The notes: generated from the sequence alone by a model not told the origin. DNA of 64,000 nucleotides from Vreelandella alkaliphila (GCF_016107625.1 NZ_JABASV010000004.1:186001-250000); one strand, 5' to 3'; shown: positions 52,641 to 62,794, counted from the first letter of the stretch. A program made the numbers and translations.

Positions 52641-53600
52641 TTAAAAATAGCCTTCGCGCTTTTTCTTCTCCATCGAACCGACCTGGTCACGATCAATGGC
52701 ACGGCCACTACGCTCGCTGGTTTTGGTCAACAGCATCTCTTGAATAATCTCGGGCAGTGTAGCAGCCGTTGATTCCACCGCACCGGTCAGTGGGTAACAG
52801 CCCAGCGTTCTGAAGCGCACAAACTTCTCTTCGGGCACTTCATCTGGTGCCAGGGGCAAGCGATCATCGTCAACCATAACCTGCATGCCATCACGCTCAA
52901 CCACAGGCCGCTTGGCGGCGTAGTAAAGTGGCACAATCGGAATCGACTCAAGATAGATGTACTGCCAGATATCCAGCTCGGTCCAATTCGAAAGTGGGAA
53001 GACGCGAATTGACTCGCCCTTGTTAACGTTGGCGTTATACACATTCCAAAGCTCAGGGCGCTGGCTCTTCGGATCCCAGCGGTGGTATTTATCGCGGAAG
53101 GAGTAGACACGCTCTTTAGCGCGCGAGGCTTCCTCATCACGCCGTGCGCCACCGAAAGCCGCATCAAAGCCATGCTTATCCAGCGCTTGCTTGAGCGCCT
53201 GAGTTTTCATGATGTCGGTATATTTCGCACTACCGTGGTCGAAGGGGTTGATATTGGCAGCCCGCCCCTCTTCATTGGTATGCACAATCAGCTCCATCCC
53301 CGCTTCTTCTGCCATGCGGTTACGAAACTCGATCATTTCACGAAACTTCCAGGTGGTGTCCACATGCATCAACGGGAATGGCGGTGTCCCCGGGTAGAAG
53401 GCTTTGCGCGCCAAGTGCAGCATTACCGAGGAGTCTTTACCGATGGAGTACATCATGACCGGGTTACTAAACTCAGCGGCAACTTCCCGGATAATATGTA
53501 TCGATTCAGCTTCTAGCTGCTTTAGATGGGTCAAACGTGCCGCGTCGGGTGTGGCAGACACCTCACGCTGGGACGCTGACGGCGCAGAAAACTGGTTCAT
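52641..53600 (-). CDS. cysD: Sulfate adenylyltransferase subunit 2
   Basis: Catalytic PP-loop subunit of ATP sulfurylase. 319 aa. The PP-loop [17 protein letters not shown] lies at about 52-68. Also seen: [33 protein letters not shown] and the C-terminal [15 protein letters not shown] precedes the ATG. It forms an operon with cysN; no cysC, cysH or sulfate transporter gene is adjacent in this window. Confidence 0.96.
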   Translation of the reverse strand: MNQFSAPSASQREVSATPDAARLTHLKQLEAESIHIIREVAAEFSNPVMMYSIGKDSSVMLHLARKAFYPGTPPFPLMHVDTTWKFREMIEFRNRMAEEAGMELIVHTNEEGRAANINPFDHGSAKYTDIMKTQALKQALDKHGFDAAFGGARRDEEASRAKERVYSFRDKYHRWDPKSQRPELWNVYNANVNKGESIRVFPLSNWTELDIWQYIYLESIPIVPLYYAAKRPVVERDGMQVMVDDDRLPLAPDEVPEEKFVRFRTLGCYPLTGAVESTAATLPEIIQEMLLTKTSERSGRAIDRDQVGSMEKKKREGYF

Positions 53601-53625
53601 TACCTACTCCCTCATAAAACGGTGC

Positions 53626-53637
53626 TTGCACGTGCAA
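53626..53637. promoter_or_regulatory. Perfect 12-bp palindrome in the cysD leader
   Basis: TTGCACGTGCAA is its own reverse complement and lies 26 bp upstream of the cysD ATG, just before the ribosome site. A TTGACT hexamer further upstream on the minus strand (about 53700) could be a -35 box, and AT-rich DNA beyond (53715-53755) would suit CysB. Operator function is inferred. Confidence 0.4.
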
Positions 53638-53778
53638 ACGCTATTTTCCGACTAACGGCAATGTTGCCGAAAGACGGTTATTTGAGGATAGGGTAACGCC
53701 GAGTCAATAATAACCCAAAAGAATTAATAACTATCTTTTTATATCTTTATTGCCTAACAGTGTCATCACAGGCACAGA

Positions 53779-54510
53779 CTATACGACGACACGCTCAATC
53801 CAGGTCTGCCAATCACTGCCATGCAGGTCAATGATTCGATAGCCGGGTCGAGACGCTTCATCAATCGCAAACTGCTCAGCGCCGGGTAAGAACTGGTCTG
53901 CGATGGCAGGACAACCATATACGTCAATCTTGCCATCCGCGATACGGTGCGACTGGGCATAGGCTTGGTGGGCATGACCAAACAGGATGATCTGAACCTG
54001 AGGGTGGCGGTTTAACAGTTGCCAAAACGCATCGCGATCTTGAAGGCCAATAGCGTCCATCCACACAGCGCCCACATCAACGGGGGGATGATGCATCACA
54101 ATCAAGGTAGGGCGATCATCTTCTAGGCGCTCAGCCAATGCATTTAAGCGCTCAGCGCCCAATTCGCCATGCGGATGGCCTTCCACATGGGTATCCAACA
54201 GCAATAATCGCCATTGGACCAGGTCGACTTCCTCCACCAGCGGGTGCTCCGCTTGCATGAATGCCAACTGATCGTGATTGCCAGGAATCCAGAACCATGG
54301 GCACGGCAATGATGCCAGCGCTTGGCATGCCAACGCGTAAGAGGCAGCCGTTTCATCTTGGCTTACATCACCGCTAAATACGACGATGTCGGGCCGCTCA
54401 GCAATCACTGCTTCCAGCACACGCTCAAACTGCTGCCACGGAATTCCTGCTCGTGAGCGAGCCGCCTTATCGGCATGCAGGTGCGAATCGGTAATCTGAA
54501 CCAGCCGCAT
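53779..54510 (-). CDS. cpdA: 3',5'-cyclic-AMP phosphodiesterase
   Basis: Calcineurin-like metallophosphoesterase that hydrolyses cAMP. 243 aa. The full metal-site set is present in order: ITDSHLHAD, FSGDVSQDE, IPGNHDQL, MHHPP and FGHAHQAYA. The start overlaps the DUF1249 gene stop (TGATG). The pairing with DUF1249 and a nudix gene matches the CpdA locus of Pseudomonas and enteric bacteria, which supports the cAMP assignment over other family members. Confidence 0.93.
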   Translation of the reverse strand: MRLVQITDSHLHADKAARSRAGIPWQQFERVLEAVIAERPDIVVFSGDVSQDETAASYALACQALASLPCPWFWIPGNHDQLAFMQAEHPLVEEVDLVQWRLLLLDTHVEGHPHGELGAERLNALAERLEDDRPTLIVMHHPPVDVGAVWMDAIGLQDRDAFWQLLNRHPQVQIILFGHAHQAYAQSHRIADGKIDVYGCPAIADQFLPGAEQFAIDEASRPGYRIIDLHGSDWQTWIERVVV

Positions 54511-54956
54511 CAGGGTAACTCCGGCATATCATAGGCATGACCATGGGCTAAGCCATGCGCCAGCCACTCACCTAGAAAGCGATTCAGTTGCAGCTTCTCA
54601 TCTGGCTGGTGCATTCTGGCATTCGGGTAACGATAGCGACCACTAAAGTGGCGCTCACGCTGAAAATCAGTCACTTCTGCCATACGTACATCATGGTAGA
54701 GATGGACACGCATTCTGGGGCCTTCAATAACCGCATCTAGCGGCCCACTCTGGGTCACTTCCACCATCGTGGTATAGGGCGCCTGCTCCAGAATCTTAAG
54801 ATGTAAATCGCCGAAATGCTGGTCATCGCCATGCAGCGCGATATCACGTCGCTGGCCACTTTCCATATCACCTACCAAACGAAGCATGCGCATATAGTTG
54901 GCGCTACACTCGCCCTGCAGGGACTTTAAATCGGTGACATAGGCGGTTCTAGCCAT
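54510..54956 (-). CDS. DUF1249 protein (YqiB family)
   Basis: 148 aa from the ATG at 54956, with AGGAG 5 nt before it. Family features YVTDLKSLQGECSANYMRML (about 4-23), then a mostly beta fold with TTMVEVTQSGP and RMRVHLYHDVRMAEV, and a C-terminal QLNRFLGEWLAHGLAHG. Function unknown; E. coli YqiB sits beside cpdA too. Possibly coupled to both neighbours. Confidence 0.92.
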   Translation of the reverse strand: MARTAYVTDLKSLQGECSANYMRMLRLVGDMESGQRRDIALHGDDQHFGDLHLKILEQAPYTTMVEVTQSGPLDAVIEGPRMRVHLYHDVRMAEVTDFQRERHFSGRYRYPNARMHQPDEKLQLNRFLGEWLAHGLAHGHAYDMPELP

Positions 54957-54958
54957 GT

Positions 54959-55645
54959 TCACTCCTTTTCAGATTCGCTTGGCATTGTCGCTGCTCGATG
55001 AGAAGCAGCACGCAGCGAAGCGCGCTGGCTCGCTAACCAATGTAGCCCAATCAAACACATGGCGTTATCGAGTCTTCCCTGCTCCAGGAGTTCCCATGCT
55101 GTTGGGAACGTCACCACATGAACACGGATATCTTCGTGCTCATCATCCAGGCCATGGATTCCCCCCATACCCTGGGTATCGACTAAGCCACAAAATAGCG
55201 TCACGCGTTCGTTACACGCCCCTGGGCTTGGATAATAAGTATGTAATTTAGTCAGCACGCCAACCTGGCAGCCAGACTCTTCCATGGCTTCGCGGCGGGC
55301 AACATCTTCAAGAGATTCGTCTTTATCTGCCAGCCCCGCCACCAACTCTAACTTCCAAGGGGAAAGCGGATCGTCAATCGCGCCAGCACGAAACTGTTCG
55401 ACAAGTACTAACGCGTCACGAGCAGGGTCGTAAAGCAGCACGCCAACAGCGTCGAAGCGGTTATGCACCTCACGCCGCATCGTGCCGCTCCAGCCGCCTT
55501 CAAACAGACGATGACGCAGTTCTAAGGCTTCCAAACGGAAAAACCCCTGATAAAGGCTCTCTCGCTGAATAAGCTCGACATCGTCTCGGCCTAACTGAGG
55601 CGGCGCTGACGCATCGGGCACTAATGAATTAGGGCTAGATGCCAT
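54959..55645 (-). CDS. nudF: ADP-ribose pyrophosphatase
   Basis: Nudix hydrolase that cleaves ADP-ribose to AMP and ribose-5-phosphate. 228 aa. The Nudix box runs from GLADKDE through REAMEESG (about 105-127). Downstream residues FCGLVDTQGMGGIHGLDDEHED match the ADP-ribose group, with the loop Glu. First of the leftward trio nudF-DUF1249-cpdA. Confidence 0.94.
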   Translation of the reverse strand: MASSPNSLVPDASAPPQLGRDDVELIQRESLYQGFFRLEALELRHRLFEGGWSGTMRREVHNRFDAVGVLLYDPARDALVLVEQFRAGAIDDPLSPWKLELVAGLADKDESLEDVARREAMEESGCQVGVLTKLHTYYPSPGACNERVTLFCGLVDTQGMGGIHGLDDEHEDIRVHVVTFPTAWELLEQGRLDNAMCLIGLHWLASQRASLRAASHRAATMPSESEKE

Positions 55646-55745
55646 GAAGCACTCCCAGTGTTAACAATCGTTCTATTATCAATGCTTACCACTGGGAATG
55701 CCAATGCGCCTATCAACCTTAGCGCTAGACGCCTTGGCTAACAGC

Positions 55746-56390
55746 CTACAGCTCGCCGAGTAATACCTCGGCATCCCGGCGCAGTGCTTCATCAGATGCT
55801 TGACGGGTCTCGCGTGCAGTACCATTCACCGCGCGCTGGGCATGCTCACGAGCAGCTTGGGTATTACCTTCTTCTTTCAAGAACGCCGCGTAGTAATAGT
55901 TCACATCAATACCGTCTGGGCGAATCTCTAGCGCGCGCTGAAACATGCGCTCAGCGGTATCGCTGTTGCCAAAGCCTAATGGCCTGCCTGGGGCGCGGTC
56001 GTATAGCGCTCCTAGCGTGACATAAGCCGAACCATTACCGCCTTGTGGGTCGATTTCAATGGCCCGCTCCAGCACATCGCGGGCATCGCCCGCGGTGCCT
56101 AATGCACCAAGCCCGCCGCGTTCACGTGCATAGGAAGCCAGCACGATGCCTTGCCAGATTAATACTTCCGCTTGATCAGGGTGTTGGCTAGCCAGTTGCT
56201 CAGCCTCACTGGCCAGCGCTTTAAGCGTGCTCTCGCGCTCGTTAGCTGGCATCTCAGTGACGGTGTGTTCCCAACGATTTTTTAGCGAGAATACGTCGCC
56301 TTCATAAGCCGACACACTTAATGGGGCTAGCGCTAAGGCGCTGCCTAACGCCGCTGCAATGAGTAACCGAGAAAAAGGGGGTGTGCGCAT
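55746..56390 (-). CDS. Exported TPR-repeat protein
   Basis: 214 aa from the ATG at 56390 (GGAG, 7 nt; a longer frame to 56498 has no site). Signal peptide (about 1-28, ending SVSA/Y). Two to three tetratricopeptide-like repeats, clearest at about 130-200 with AERMFQRALEIRPDGIDVNY and the following EEGNTQAAREHAQRAV. Likely periplasmic; partner unknown. Divergent from greB. Confidence 0.8.
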   Translation of the reverse strand: MRTPPFSRLLIAAALGSALALAPLSVSAYEGDVFSLKNRWEHTVTEMPANERESTLKALASEAEQLASQHPDQAEVLIWQGIVLASYARERGGLGALGTAGDARDVLERAIEIDPQGGNGSAYVTLGALYDRAPGRPLGFGNSDTAERMFQRALEIRPDGIDVNYYYAAFLKEEGNTQAAREHAQRAVNGTARETRQASDEALRRDAEVLLGEL

Positions 56391-56568
56391 AATAAGCTCC
56401 TGGTTTATTTTTGTGCTTTCTAACAAGTAATACGTTTGGTTTTGGGGTCTGAAATCACCCACACCCATAATGTAACGAACGTTTGAATGAATCGCCAATA
56501 AATAAGCGCTTTGTTAACCACACTGCCATTAGCGTAAGCTGGTGCTCTTTGAGGAGGTGAAAAACGCA

Positions 56569-57117
56569 ATGAAAGGCCGAAATATGACGCGCTGGCGCGA
56601 TCCAGCGAAAGACCCGCGCCAACAACCTAAGAGCAACCTGATCACAGCAGAGGGTGCGGCTCGCCTGCGCGCTGTCCTGGACCATTTATCGCGAGTTAAA
56701 CGCCCCGCCATTTCGGCCAAAGTCGGCGAAGCGGCCGCCCAAGGAGACCGCAGTGAAAATGCCGATTACACCTATAACAAGAAAGAGTTAAACCGCGTTA
56801 TTGCGCGTATTGGCTACCTAACAAAACGGTTGGACGAACTGCAGATTGTTGATCGTCTGCCCGCTGACACCAGCAAGGTTTTTTTCGGCGCGTACGTAGA
56901 TTTGGAAGATGAAAGCGGAGAGCAGGTTCATCTTAGAATTGTTGGCCACGACGAAATCGATACCAAAAAGCGCTGGATCAGTATCGATGCTCCCATGGCC
57001 AAAGCACTGCTCGGGAAAGAAGTAGACGACGATATCACGGTACTCACACCCAATGGCGAGACGTTCTACACCATCACGGCGATCCGTTATCCGGGCATGA
57101 AATCACCGTCTACTTGA
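56569..57117 (+). CDS. greB: Transcription elongation factor GreB
   Basis: Rescues backtracked RNA polymerase by stimulating transcript cleavage. 182 aa from the ATG at 56569 (GGAGG 11 nt upstream; 56584 is a possible shorter start). An N-terminal coiled coil with the acidic tip AQGDRSENADYTYNK (Asp and Glu that reach the active site), then the C-terminal FKBP-like domain with PMAKALLGKEVDDDI. The sequence SENADYTYNKKELN and RRWxS-type KKRWISIDAPM favour GreB over GreA. Confidence 0.93.
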   Translation: MKGRNMTRWRDPAKDPRQQPKSNLITAEGAARLRAVLDHLSRVKRPAISAKVGEAAAQGDRSENADYTYNKKELNRVIARIGYLTKRLDELQIVDRLPADTSKVFFGAYVDLEDESGEQVHLRIVGHDEIDTKKRWISIDAPMAKALLGKEVDDDITVLTPNGETFYTITAIRYPGMKSPST

Positions 57118-57128
57118 GGCGGTAAGGA

Positions 57129-57857
57129 CTACTCTTCTAACGAGTAATCTACCGTAGTGACAACTCTGATTCGCTTGATATGGGGTGTATAGCTATCGAG
57201 ATCTTCAATGGAAAAGTAGCCCTGGGTCGCTTGGCGTATTCCCCCAACACCACTACCAGAATCTTCGGCAAACTGCTGGGCTGCATTGCGTGCATCAGCC
57301 GTCGCTTCAGCAATCATTTCAGGCTTAATCGCGTCTAGGCCAGTAAACAAAAACTCAGTGCGGTATTCATAGCTAGGCGACAACAGCACGCCTTGACGTA
57401 CCAAAGCAGTGGCTTGGGGCACCGCCTCTATCACCCCACTAACATTATCAGTACGTAGCAGCAACGTAGCCTCAGCGCGATAGCGCTCGTCTGGGCGTTC
57501 GCCACCATACATATTGCTAAATTGATCAGTAATACGCGGTGGCGTTACGCTGACGTTGCCCATATCGAAGCCACGGGCCTCCAGAAATTGGCGAATTAAC
57601 TGCTCATTGCTGGAGAGTTGCTGCTCTAAGTCAGAAAGCGAATTGGCATTAACAGTATAGTTAAGTGGCCATAGCACCATATCCGCCGCCACTTCGCGCT
57701 CGGCCAAGCCACGTACGGTGACACTGCGTGAAGACTGCTGCCAAACCTCAGCAGCCCCTTTGAAGTAACTGCCTCCCCACACGAGCCCCAGCGCCAGCAA
57801 ACTGCCCAAGATCAACGCACTGCCAATAACGGCCGTCGTACGAACGCTTCCTGTCAT
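57129..57857 (-). CDS. SIMPL domain exported protein
   Basis: 242 aa from the ATG at 57857, placed 6 nt after AGGAG. One N-terminal membrane segment (about 8-28) and then the SIMPL (DUF541) domain: RSVTVRGLAEREVAADM at about 43-59 and NAAQQFAEDSGSGVGGI. Periplasmic, anchored or secreted. Family role is unclear (oxidative-stress links in E. coli YggE). It converges on greB with a gap of 11 bp. Confidence 0.87.
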   Translation of the reverse strand: MTGSVRTTAVIGSALILGSLLALGLVWGGSYFKGAAEVWQQSSRSVTVRGLAEREVAADMVLWPLNYTVNANSLSDLEQQLSSNEQLIRQFLEARGFDMGNVSVTPPRITDQFSNMYGGERPDERYRAEATLLLRTDNVSGVIEAVPQATALVRQGVLLSPSYEYRTEFLFTGLDAIKPEMIAEATADARNAAQQFAEDSGSGVGGIRQATQGYFSIEDLDSYTPHIKRIRVVTTVDYSLEE

Positions 57858-57941
57858 TTCCATCTCCTTTACACGTAAAGCCGAAACGCGGCTTACTATT
57901 GGCATCATAGACGCAAATAGTCGTCTCAGCAGTGGCGCTTG

Positions 57942-58931
57942 CTATTTAGCGGCTCGATACACTTTAAAGCGCCGATTATCTGCCAAGGTCTCAAAACCAC
58001 CGAAGGTGCTTTCCAGCACATCAGGGTATGGAAGAAAGGCATTCGCCACTAACACAAGCCGCCCCTTGGCCGATAAATGATTGGGCGCTTCTGAAATAAG
58101 GCGTGCGCTAGGGCTATAGGTAATCTCTCGTTCCTGGTGAAACGGAGGGTTACTCACTATCAGATCAAACTGCTGACCTTCAAGCGCTGAATAAACGTCG
58201 CTCTCAAGCACCCGACCACTAAGCTGGTTGGCTGCTAGCGTTCGGCGGCACGCTTCCACTGCAAACGCACTGACATCCACAGCGGTGACCTGATGGCCTC
58301 GCGCTGCAAGCCAAGCACTAATAATGCCGTCGCCACAGCCCACATCCAGCACGTTGAGCGGCTTTTTGGGCAAGCTAGTCGCTATGCTTTCGAGCATTAA
58401 ACGCGTGCCTTCATCAACCTTGCCGTGACCAAAGACGCCAGGATGACTCACCAGTTTTAAATCCAGCGCTTCAAAGGTTTGCCACGCATTATCTGGCTGC
58501 CCCATCGCTACCGTGCGCGTAGCAAACAACGAGCAACGACGAGCGTTATCAAGCTTATCGCAGCGCATGCCCAACTCACTCAATATCTTAGGCACGCGCT
58601 TGATGCCTCCCTGATGCTCACCGACAACATCAAGCGGAGTATTTTCAGGCAACACGTGACATAGCCATGTTAGCCACCAGATTCCCAGTTGATGAGCCTT
58701 CGGCCAAAACAGCACCACCTGCCCAGCCTGCTGAATAAAGGGTGCATCAAACGGGCTAGCGGCTGCTTTACCACTGGCCACCCACTGCTCACGCAGCGCT
58801 ACATCACCACTTATCATTGCCGTAGAATGGGCTTGCAACCAGGCATCAGCAGGCGGCGCAACAGGCCATAAGTTAGCCGATTGGCCATAGAAACGTTCAA
58901 GAAGTTGGCAAGCCGGCAGTTGCGCGCTCAT
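57942..58931 (-). CDS. rsmC: 16S rRNA (guanine-N2)-methyltransferase, G1207
   Basis: Methylates G1207 in helix 34 of 16S rRNA in the 30S subunit. 329 aa from the ATG at 58931 (E. coli 343). A degenerate N-terminal methyltransferase-like domain (to about 165) and a catalytic C-terminal domain with LDVGCGDGIISAWLAARG (about 196-213) and NPPFHQ (about 262-267). It starts on the cmoM stop (ATGA). Confidence 0.93.
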   Translation of the reverse strand: MSAQLPACQLLERFYGQSANLWPVAPPADAWLQAHSTAMISGDVALREQWVASGKAAASPFDAPFIQQAGQVVLFWPKAHQLGIWWLTWLCHVLPENTPLDVVGEHQGGIKRVPKILSELGMRCDKLDNARRCSLFATRTVAMGQPDNAWQTFEALDLKLVSHPGVFGHGKVDEGTRLMLESIATSLPKKPLNVLDVGCGDGIISAWLAARGHQVTAVDVSAFAVEACRRTLAANQLSGRVLESDVYSALEGQQFDLIVSNPPFHQEREITYSPSARLISEAPNHLSAKGRLVLVANAFLPYPDVLESTFGGFETLADNRRFKVYRAAK

Positions 58932-59791
58932 ACATAAGCCTCGGGTTTGGTGAAGGTATAAAGTAAATAGCGTCCTAGCCGCCAGTGAGGATCTTGGCGG
59001 CAATACTGCTTTTCGAGCGCCAGCAGCGTTGCCTGATCACTCTCCTCTGCAGAGGGATGGCGTAAATAATCCTGAAAAATTCGTATCCCGGCAACGGAAT
59101 CCATGAGCAGGCCGTTATTCGCTGCCCACTGGCACACTTCGTCGTGGGTGACCGGTGAGATAGGCGTTAACCGCTGTCGCTTACCTTTACCCTCAAGCTG
59201 GTCGCTAAGCGCTTTTTTTAAGTTACCTTTGATGACGTTGGAAAAGCGCAACGCATCGCGGTTAAACACCATCAAACTTAACTGCCCGCCAGGGGCAAGC
59301 AGACTAGCAAGCGTTTGCACGGCCTGCTCAGGCTCTCCTAACCACTCAAGCACAGCGTGACAGGTGATGAGCGGCCAAGGCCCAGGCGCTTGCTGCGGCA
59401 GCGACTGAAGCGGCGCGGCAAGATAGCGAAGCTGTTCTGGTGGCCAAGCACCTGCAGCACGTCGCTCGTCATGCCATGCATTTGCATGGGCCAACATATC
59501 CTGGGAAGGCTCTGCCATGGTGACCGCGTGCCCGCGCTCAGCAAACCACCCCGATAGTTGTCCTAAACCACCACCAACATCAAGCACTGGCTGTGCCGTC
59601 AGGCGCAGCATTTGCGGCAGCAAATAATCCAGCATCGCCAGTCGCAGCTCGCCACGGGGCGCTTGATAAAGCGAACGGGAGAACTTATCGACCAAGCCAT
59701 CGAAATAACGATCTCCCGCTTGGGTTAGCTCATAGCCTTTTGCAATATGGCTGTTTGAAATATGACTTGTTGATGTATCAAGGGGATGCAT
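58928..59791 (-). CDS. cmoM: tRNA 5-carboxymethoxyuridine methyltransferase
   Basis: Methylates cmo5U34 to mcmo5U34 in some tRNAs. 287 aa from the ATG at 59791 (a TTG at 59815 extends the frame). The N-terminal motif RYFDGLVDKFSRSLY and the following RGELRLAMLDYLLP match CmoM, and the SAM motif is LDVGGGLGQLSGWFAERG (about 72-89). Also seen: CHAVLEWLGEPEQAVQTL. It works after cmoAB at 43.4-45.2 kb, though the genes are not in one operon. Confidence 0.9.
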   Translation of the reverse strand: MHPLDTSTSHISNSHIAKGYELTQAGDRYFDGLVDKFSRSLYQAPRGELRLAMLDYLLPQMLRLTAQPVLDVGGGLGQLSGWFAERGHAVTMAEPSQDMLAHANAWHDERRAAGAWPPEQLRYLAAPLQSLPQQAPGPWPLITCHAVLEWLGEPEQAVQTLASLLAPGGQLSLMVFNRDALRFSNVIKGNLKKALSDQLEGKGKRQRLTPISPVTHDEVCQWAANNGLLMDSVAGIRIFQDYLRHPSAEESDQATLLALEKQYCRQDPHWRLGRYLLYTFTKPEAYV

Positions 59792-59880
59792 GCATGGCGC
59801 CAAGCGTTGACTCAAAGTCGCGTAGTTTAACCTGCCTGAGAGCAGAAGGCTTGCCTAGTCGCCTACCGTTCGAGCCACAT

Positions 59881-61089
59881 TTAAAAGTAGGTGGCCAAAT
59901 GCTCTTTCACGTTTAACTCGTCGTCTACCAGCAGCAGCTGGCGCCACTTATCAAAGGTTAAACAGGGATGGGAGGCACCAAAAGCGATGATATCACCGAC
60001 CTCAACATCCTGAGATGCTTCAGGAAGGCGCACGAAGGTATGCTGATCCATAAGCTTCGTCACTTCCCAGCCAGCGACTGACAAAAGGTGCGAGGCCTCA
60101 CTTCCCTCTCGATAACGGCGTAGAGCAATGGGGAACTGGTCGTGGCCAATATCGCGTTTGCCGAGCGCCACAATAGCAAGCCCAGGTTCAGGCAGCGACT
60201 GCACTTGAGCAAAAACTTCCAAGGCTGGTTCAAGCCCCTGCTGCAGATCTGGCCGACGTTTTAACACCGCAGATTGCGCGTCACGATAAAGGCCATGATC
60301 ATGGACGATATAGCAACCGGGGCGTAACACGGGGGTAAATCGCCCTTGAAGCGGTGCGCTGTCAAAGGCTTCTGCAATCACGTCATACCAGGCAGAACCC
60401 GATGCGGTGACCATAGGATTTTCCTCTGAGAAACGTCCAGCGGCCTCAAGCTCTACCGCCACGTCCACCAACTGCTTGGCATAGTCACGAACACGGGGCT
60501 CCGGGTTATCGCCATGCATCACACCTTCATAGCCCTCTAGCCCCACCAGTGAGAGCGCGGATTCATTAGCAATGGCTTCCGCGAGCGAGAGAATCTGCTG
60601 TTTGCTGCGACAGCCACAACGTCCTCCGGGCACCCCTACCTCAATGAGCACCGTTAGCGTCAATCCTCGCTCGGCAAAGAAACGCCCAAGCTGACGTACG
60701 TTATCCTGGCTATCGACCACACAGTAAAACGTCACACCCTGCTCAAGCAGGCTAGCGATGATGGCCATATTAGCTTGGCCGACCAACTGATTCGCCATGA
60801 TCAATCGGGTCACGCCGTTAGCGTAGGCAGCACGACACTGGGGCGCGGTTGCCAAAGTAATGCCCCACGCCCCCGCCTGCAGCTGACGCTGAAAAAGCGC
60901 AGGGGCCATGGTCGTTTTGCCATGGGGTGCCAAGTAAGCACCATGAGCGTCAGCGAATCGCTGCATCCACGTGATGTTATGCGCCAGCGGGCCTTCATGC
61001 ACCACCGCAGCGGGCAAGCTGACGCCTGACAAAAGATTCGGCCCCAGCTCCACACCGCCTTTATCCATCGCTAACGTCGTTGTATGCAT
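59881..61089 (-). CDS. D-serine-dehydratase-like PLP enzyme (fold type III)
   Basis: 402 aa. The N-terminal alanine-racemase-like barrel has the PLP lysine in LAPHGKTTMAPALF (about 52-65). The C-terminal beta domain contains SHPCLTF (His-x-Cys, about 374-380), the zinc pair seen in DSD1-type D-serine dehydratases. Candidate substrates are D-serine, D-threonine or beta-hydroxyaspartate; which one is not decided by sequence. It lies 82 bp downstream of the amidase gene, same strand, so probably one operon. An internal ATG at 61068 is possible. Confidence 0.85.
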   Translation of the reverse strand: MHTTTLAMDKGGVELGPNLLSGVSLPAAVVHEGPLAHNITWMQRFADAHGAYLAPHGKTTMAPALFQRQLQAGAWGITLATAPQCRAAYANGVTRLIMANQLVGQANMAIIASLLEQGVTFYCVVDSQDNVRQLGRFFAERGLTLTVLIEVGVPGGRCGCRSKQQILSLAEAIANESALSLVGLEGYEGVMHGDNPEPRVRDYAKQLVDVAVELEAAGRFSEENPMVTASGSAWYDVIAEAFDSAPLQGRFTPVLRPGCYIVHDHGLYRDAQSAVLKRRPDLQQGLEPALEVFAQVQSLPEPGLAIVALGKRDIGHDQFPIALRRYREGSEASHLLSVAGWEVTKLMDQHTFVRLPEASQDVEVGDIIAFGASHPCLTFDKWRQLLLVDDELNVKEHLATYF

Positions 61090-61171
61090 TTACCTATAAT
61101 CCTTGAGAAAACAATCTGCTTTTTACGCTATACAGTTGCTGTATGCGCCATTGACCACCACACACCGAACC

Positions 61172-62668
61172 TTAATGTTGGCCTACACGACACTGCCAAT
61201 CACCATGTCGCTCCATATCTGCCGCCAGCTGTAGCAGTTGCTTATCCTCACCCAGGCGCCCTACCACTTGCACCCCAACGGGCAACCCATTGGCCGCCAC
61301 ATGGAAAGGTACCGACATAGCAGGCTGGCCGGTAAGATTCGCCAATTGCGTAAACGGGGTACGGCTAAGCGCATCCACCGCCAGGTGCTTTAACACCCCC
61401 GCTTTCAGTGCCAGCGCTGATGCACCAGGAACCGCTAACAGAGACATTAATCGCTCGCGAGCCGCAGAGGGATAAAGCTCGCCTATTTTGGGAGCAGTAT
61501 CCGCGGCTACCGGCAATACCAGAGCATCATAACGCTGGTGGAACTGGCTCATCTGCTCGGCAGCCTCGTGCCAATAGCGCTTTGCTAGCTCGTAATCTTT
61601 TGCCGAAAGCTTAGCGCCCAGCCTACCAACGGCGCGGGTAGACGGCTCAATGGCTAACCGATGCACCGGCACACCGGTTTGCTGGCTTACCCACTGAAGG
61701 TCAGCGGCTAAATGGCCAAGGTAGAGCGTCAGGTAACTGTCGGCCAAGGCATCACCATCAACCGGTGGGTCACACCACTCCACCTCGTGACCCATGTCGG
61801 CCAGTGCCTTTGCGGCTTTCTCAACGGCTATTTTCACATCTGCACTTAATTGGGTATCCAGTCCGTAACTTAAAAAATTACCCAGCGACACGGCGATGCG
61901 TAGCGGCTTAGTGGAGGCTGATAAGGCATCCACTAAGCCCGTTTCCCGCGGCACTGGGTAAGGGCCAGAAGGTGCCATGCCGTTAATCTGTTCTAGCAAC
62001 GCTGCACTATCGCGCACGCTACGGGTGATGGCGTGCTCGACCACCGCGCCCTGCCAGACTTCACCGTGGGCAGGCGCTAACGGCACCCGCCCGCGAGAAG
62101 GTTTAAAACCGAACAAACCACAATAACTGGCAGGAATGCGGATAGAACCACCACCATCGCCTGCCAGCGCAATAGGCACCATTCCGCTAGCGACCGCCGC
62201 TGCTGCACCTCCGCTTGAGCCGCCTGGGGAATAGCCCTTTCGAGATGGGTTTTGCGGGTGGGGAAATGCCTTAGGTTCTGTAATCCCCATTAGTCCTAAT
62301 TCCGGCGTGGCCGTTTGCCCCACCACCACTAACCCTGCCGTCCGCACACGCTGAATAAGCAGCGAGTCTTCTTTGGGGCACCACGCTGATAATGATGAAC
62401 TTCCGAATGCCAGCGGCTCACCCGCTAATGCCATCAATAGATCTTTACTTAACGTTGGGACACCAGCAAATATCGAGTTTGCCGACACTTGGTCACGCTC
62501 GTGTTTCGCTTTGTCGAAGCGCGTTCTAACCACCGCATGAAGAGATGGGTTAAGCGTTTCAATCGCAGTCACCGCCGCGTCGAATACCTCAGTCTGGCTG
62601 ACGTCTCGGCGGCGAATGAGTTCAGCAAGACCGGTGGCGTCGTACTTCTGGTAGTCCTTAAGTTGCAT
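61172..62668 (-). CDS. Amidase-signature family amidase
   Basis: 498 aa. The Ser-cisSer-Lys triad is visible: Lys in [11 protein letters not shown] (about 98), cis-Ser in [16 protein letters not shown] (about 155-170), and the nucleophile in [21 protein letters not shown] (about 180-200, shown in two parts here as GGSIRIPAS and [11 protein letters not shown]). The substrate is an amide of unknown kind; GatA is unlikely because GatB/GatC are absent here. GGAG lies 8 nt before the ATG. Divergent from the BKACE gene. Confidence 0.9.
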   Translation of the reverse strand: MQLKDYQKYDATGLAELIRRRDVSQTEVFDAAVTAIETLNPSLHAVVRTRFDKAKHERDQVSANSIFAGVPTLSKDLLMALAGEPLAFGSSSLSAWCPKEDSLLIQRVRTAGLVVVGQTATPELGLMGITEPKAFPHPQNPSRKGYSPGGSSGGAAAAVASGMVPIALAGDGGGSIRIPASYCGLFGFKPSRGRVPLAPAHGEVWQGAVVEHAITRSVRDSAALLEQINGMAPSGPYPVPRETGLVDALSASTKPLRIAVSLGNFLSYGLDTQLSADVKIAVEKAAKALADMGHEVEWCDPPVDGDALADSYLTLYLGHLAADLQWVSQQTGVPVHRLAIEPSTRAVGRLGAKLSAKDYELAKRYWHEAAEQMSQFHQRYDALVLPVAADTAPKIGELYPSAARERLMSLLAVPGASALALKAGVLKHLAVDALSRTPFTQLANLTGQPAMSVPFHVAANGLPVGVQVVGRLGEDKQLLQLAADMERHGDWQCRVGQH

Positions 62669-62794
62669 CGCATTAACTCCGTTTAATTAACAACGACGCT
62701 TTATGCGCATCTAGCGTCGCTTAATGACAATCGCTATCTCGCTATCTCGCCATACTTAAGTACGTTTCCCATCGCTACTGTCAAGGAGCGGCCA

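Noticed and set aside
61172..62668. GatA subunit of the tRNA amidotransferase
   Set aside because: No gatB or gatC beside it; the context is catabolic.
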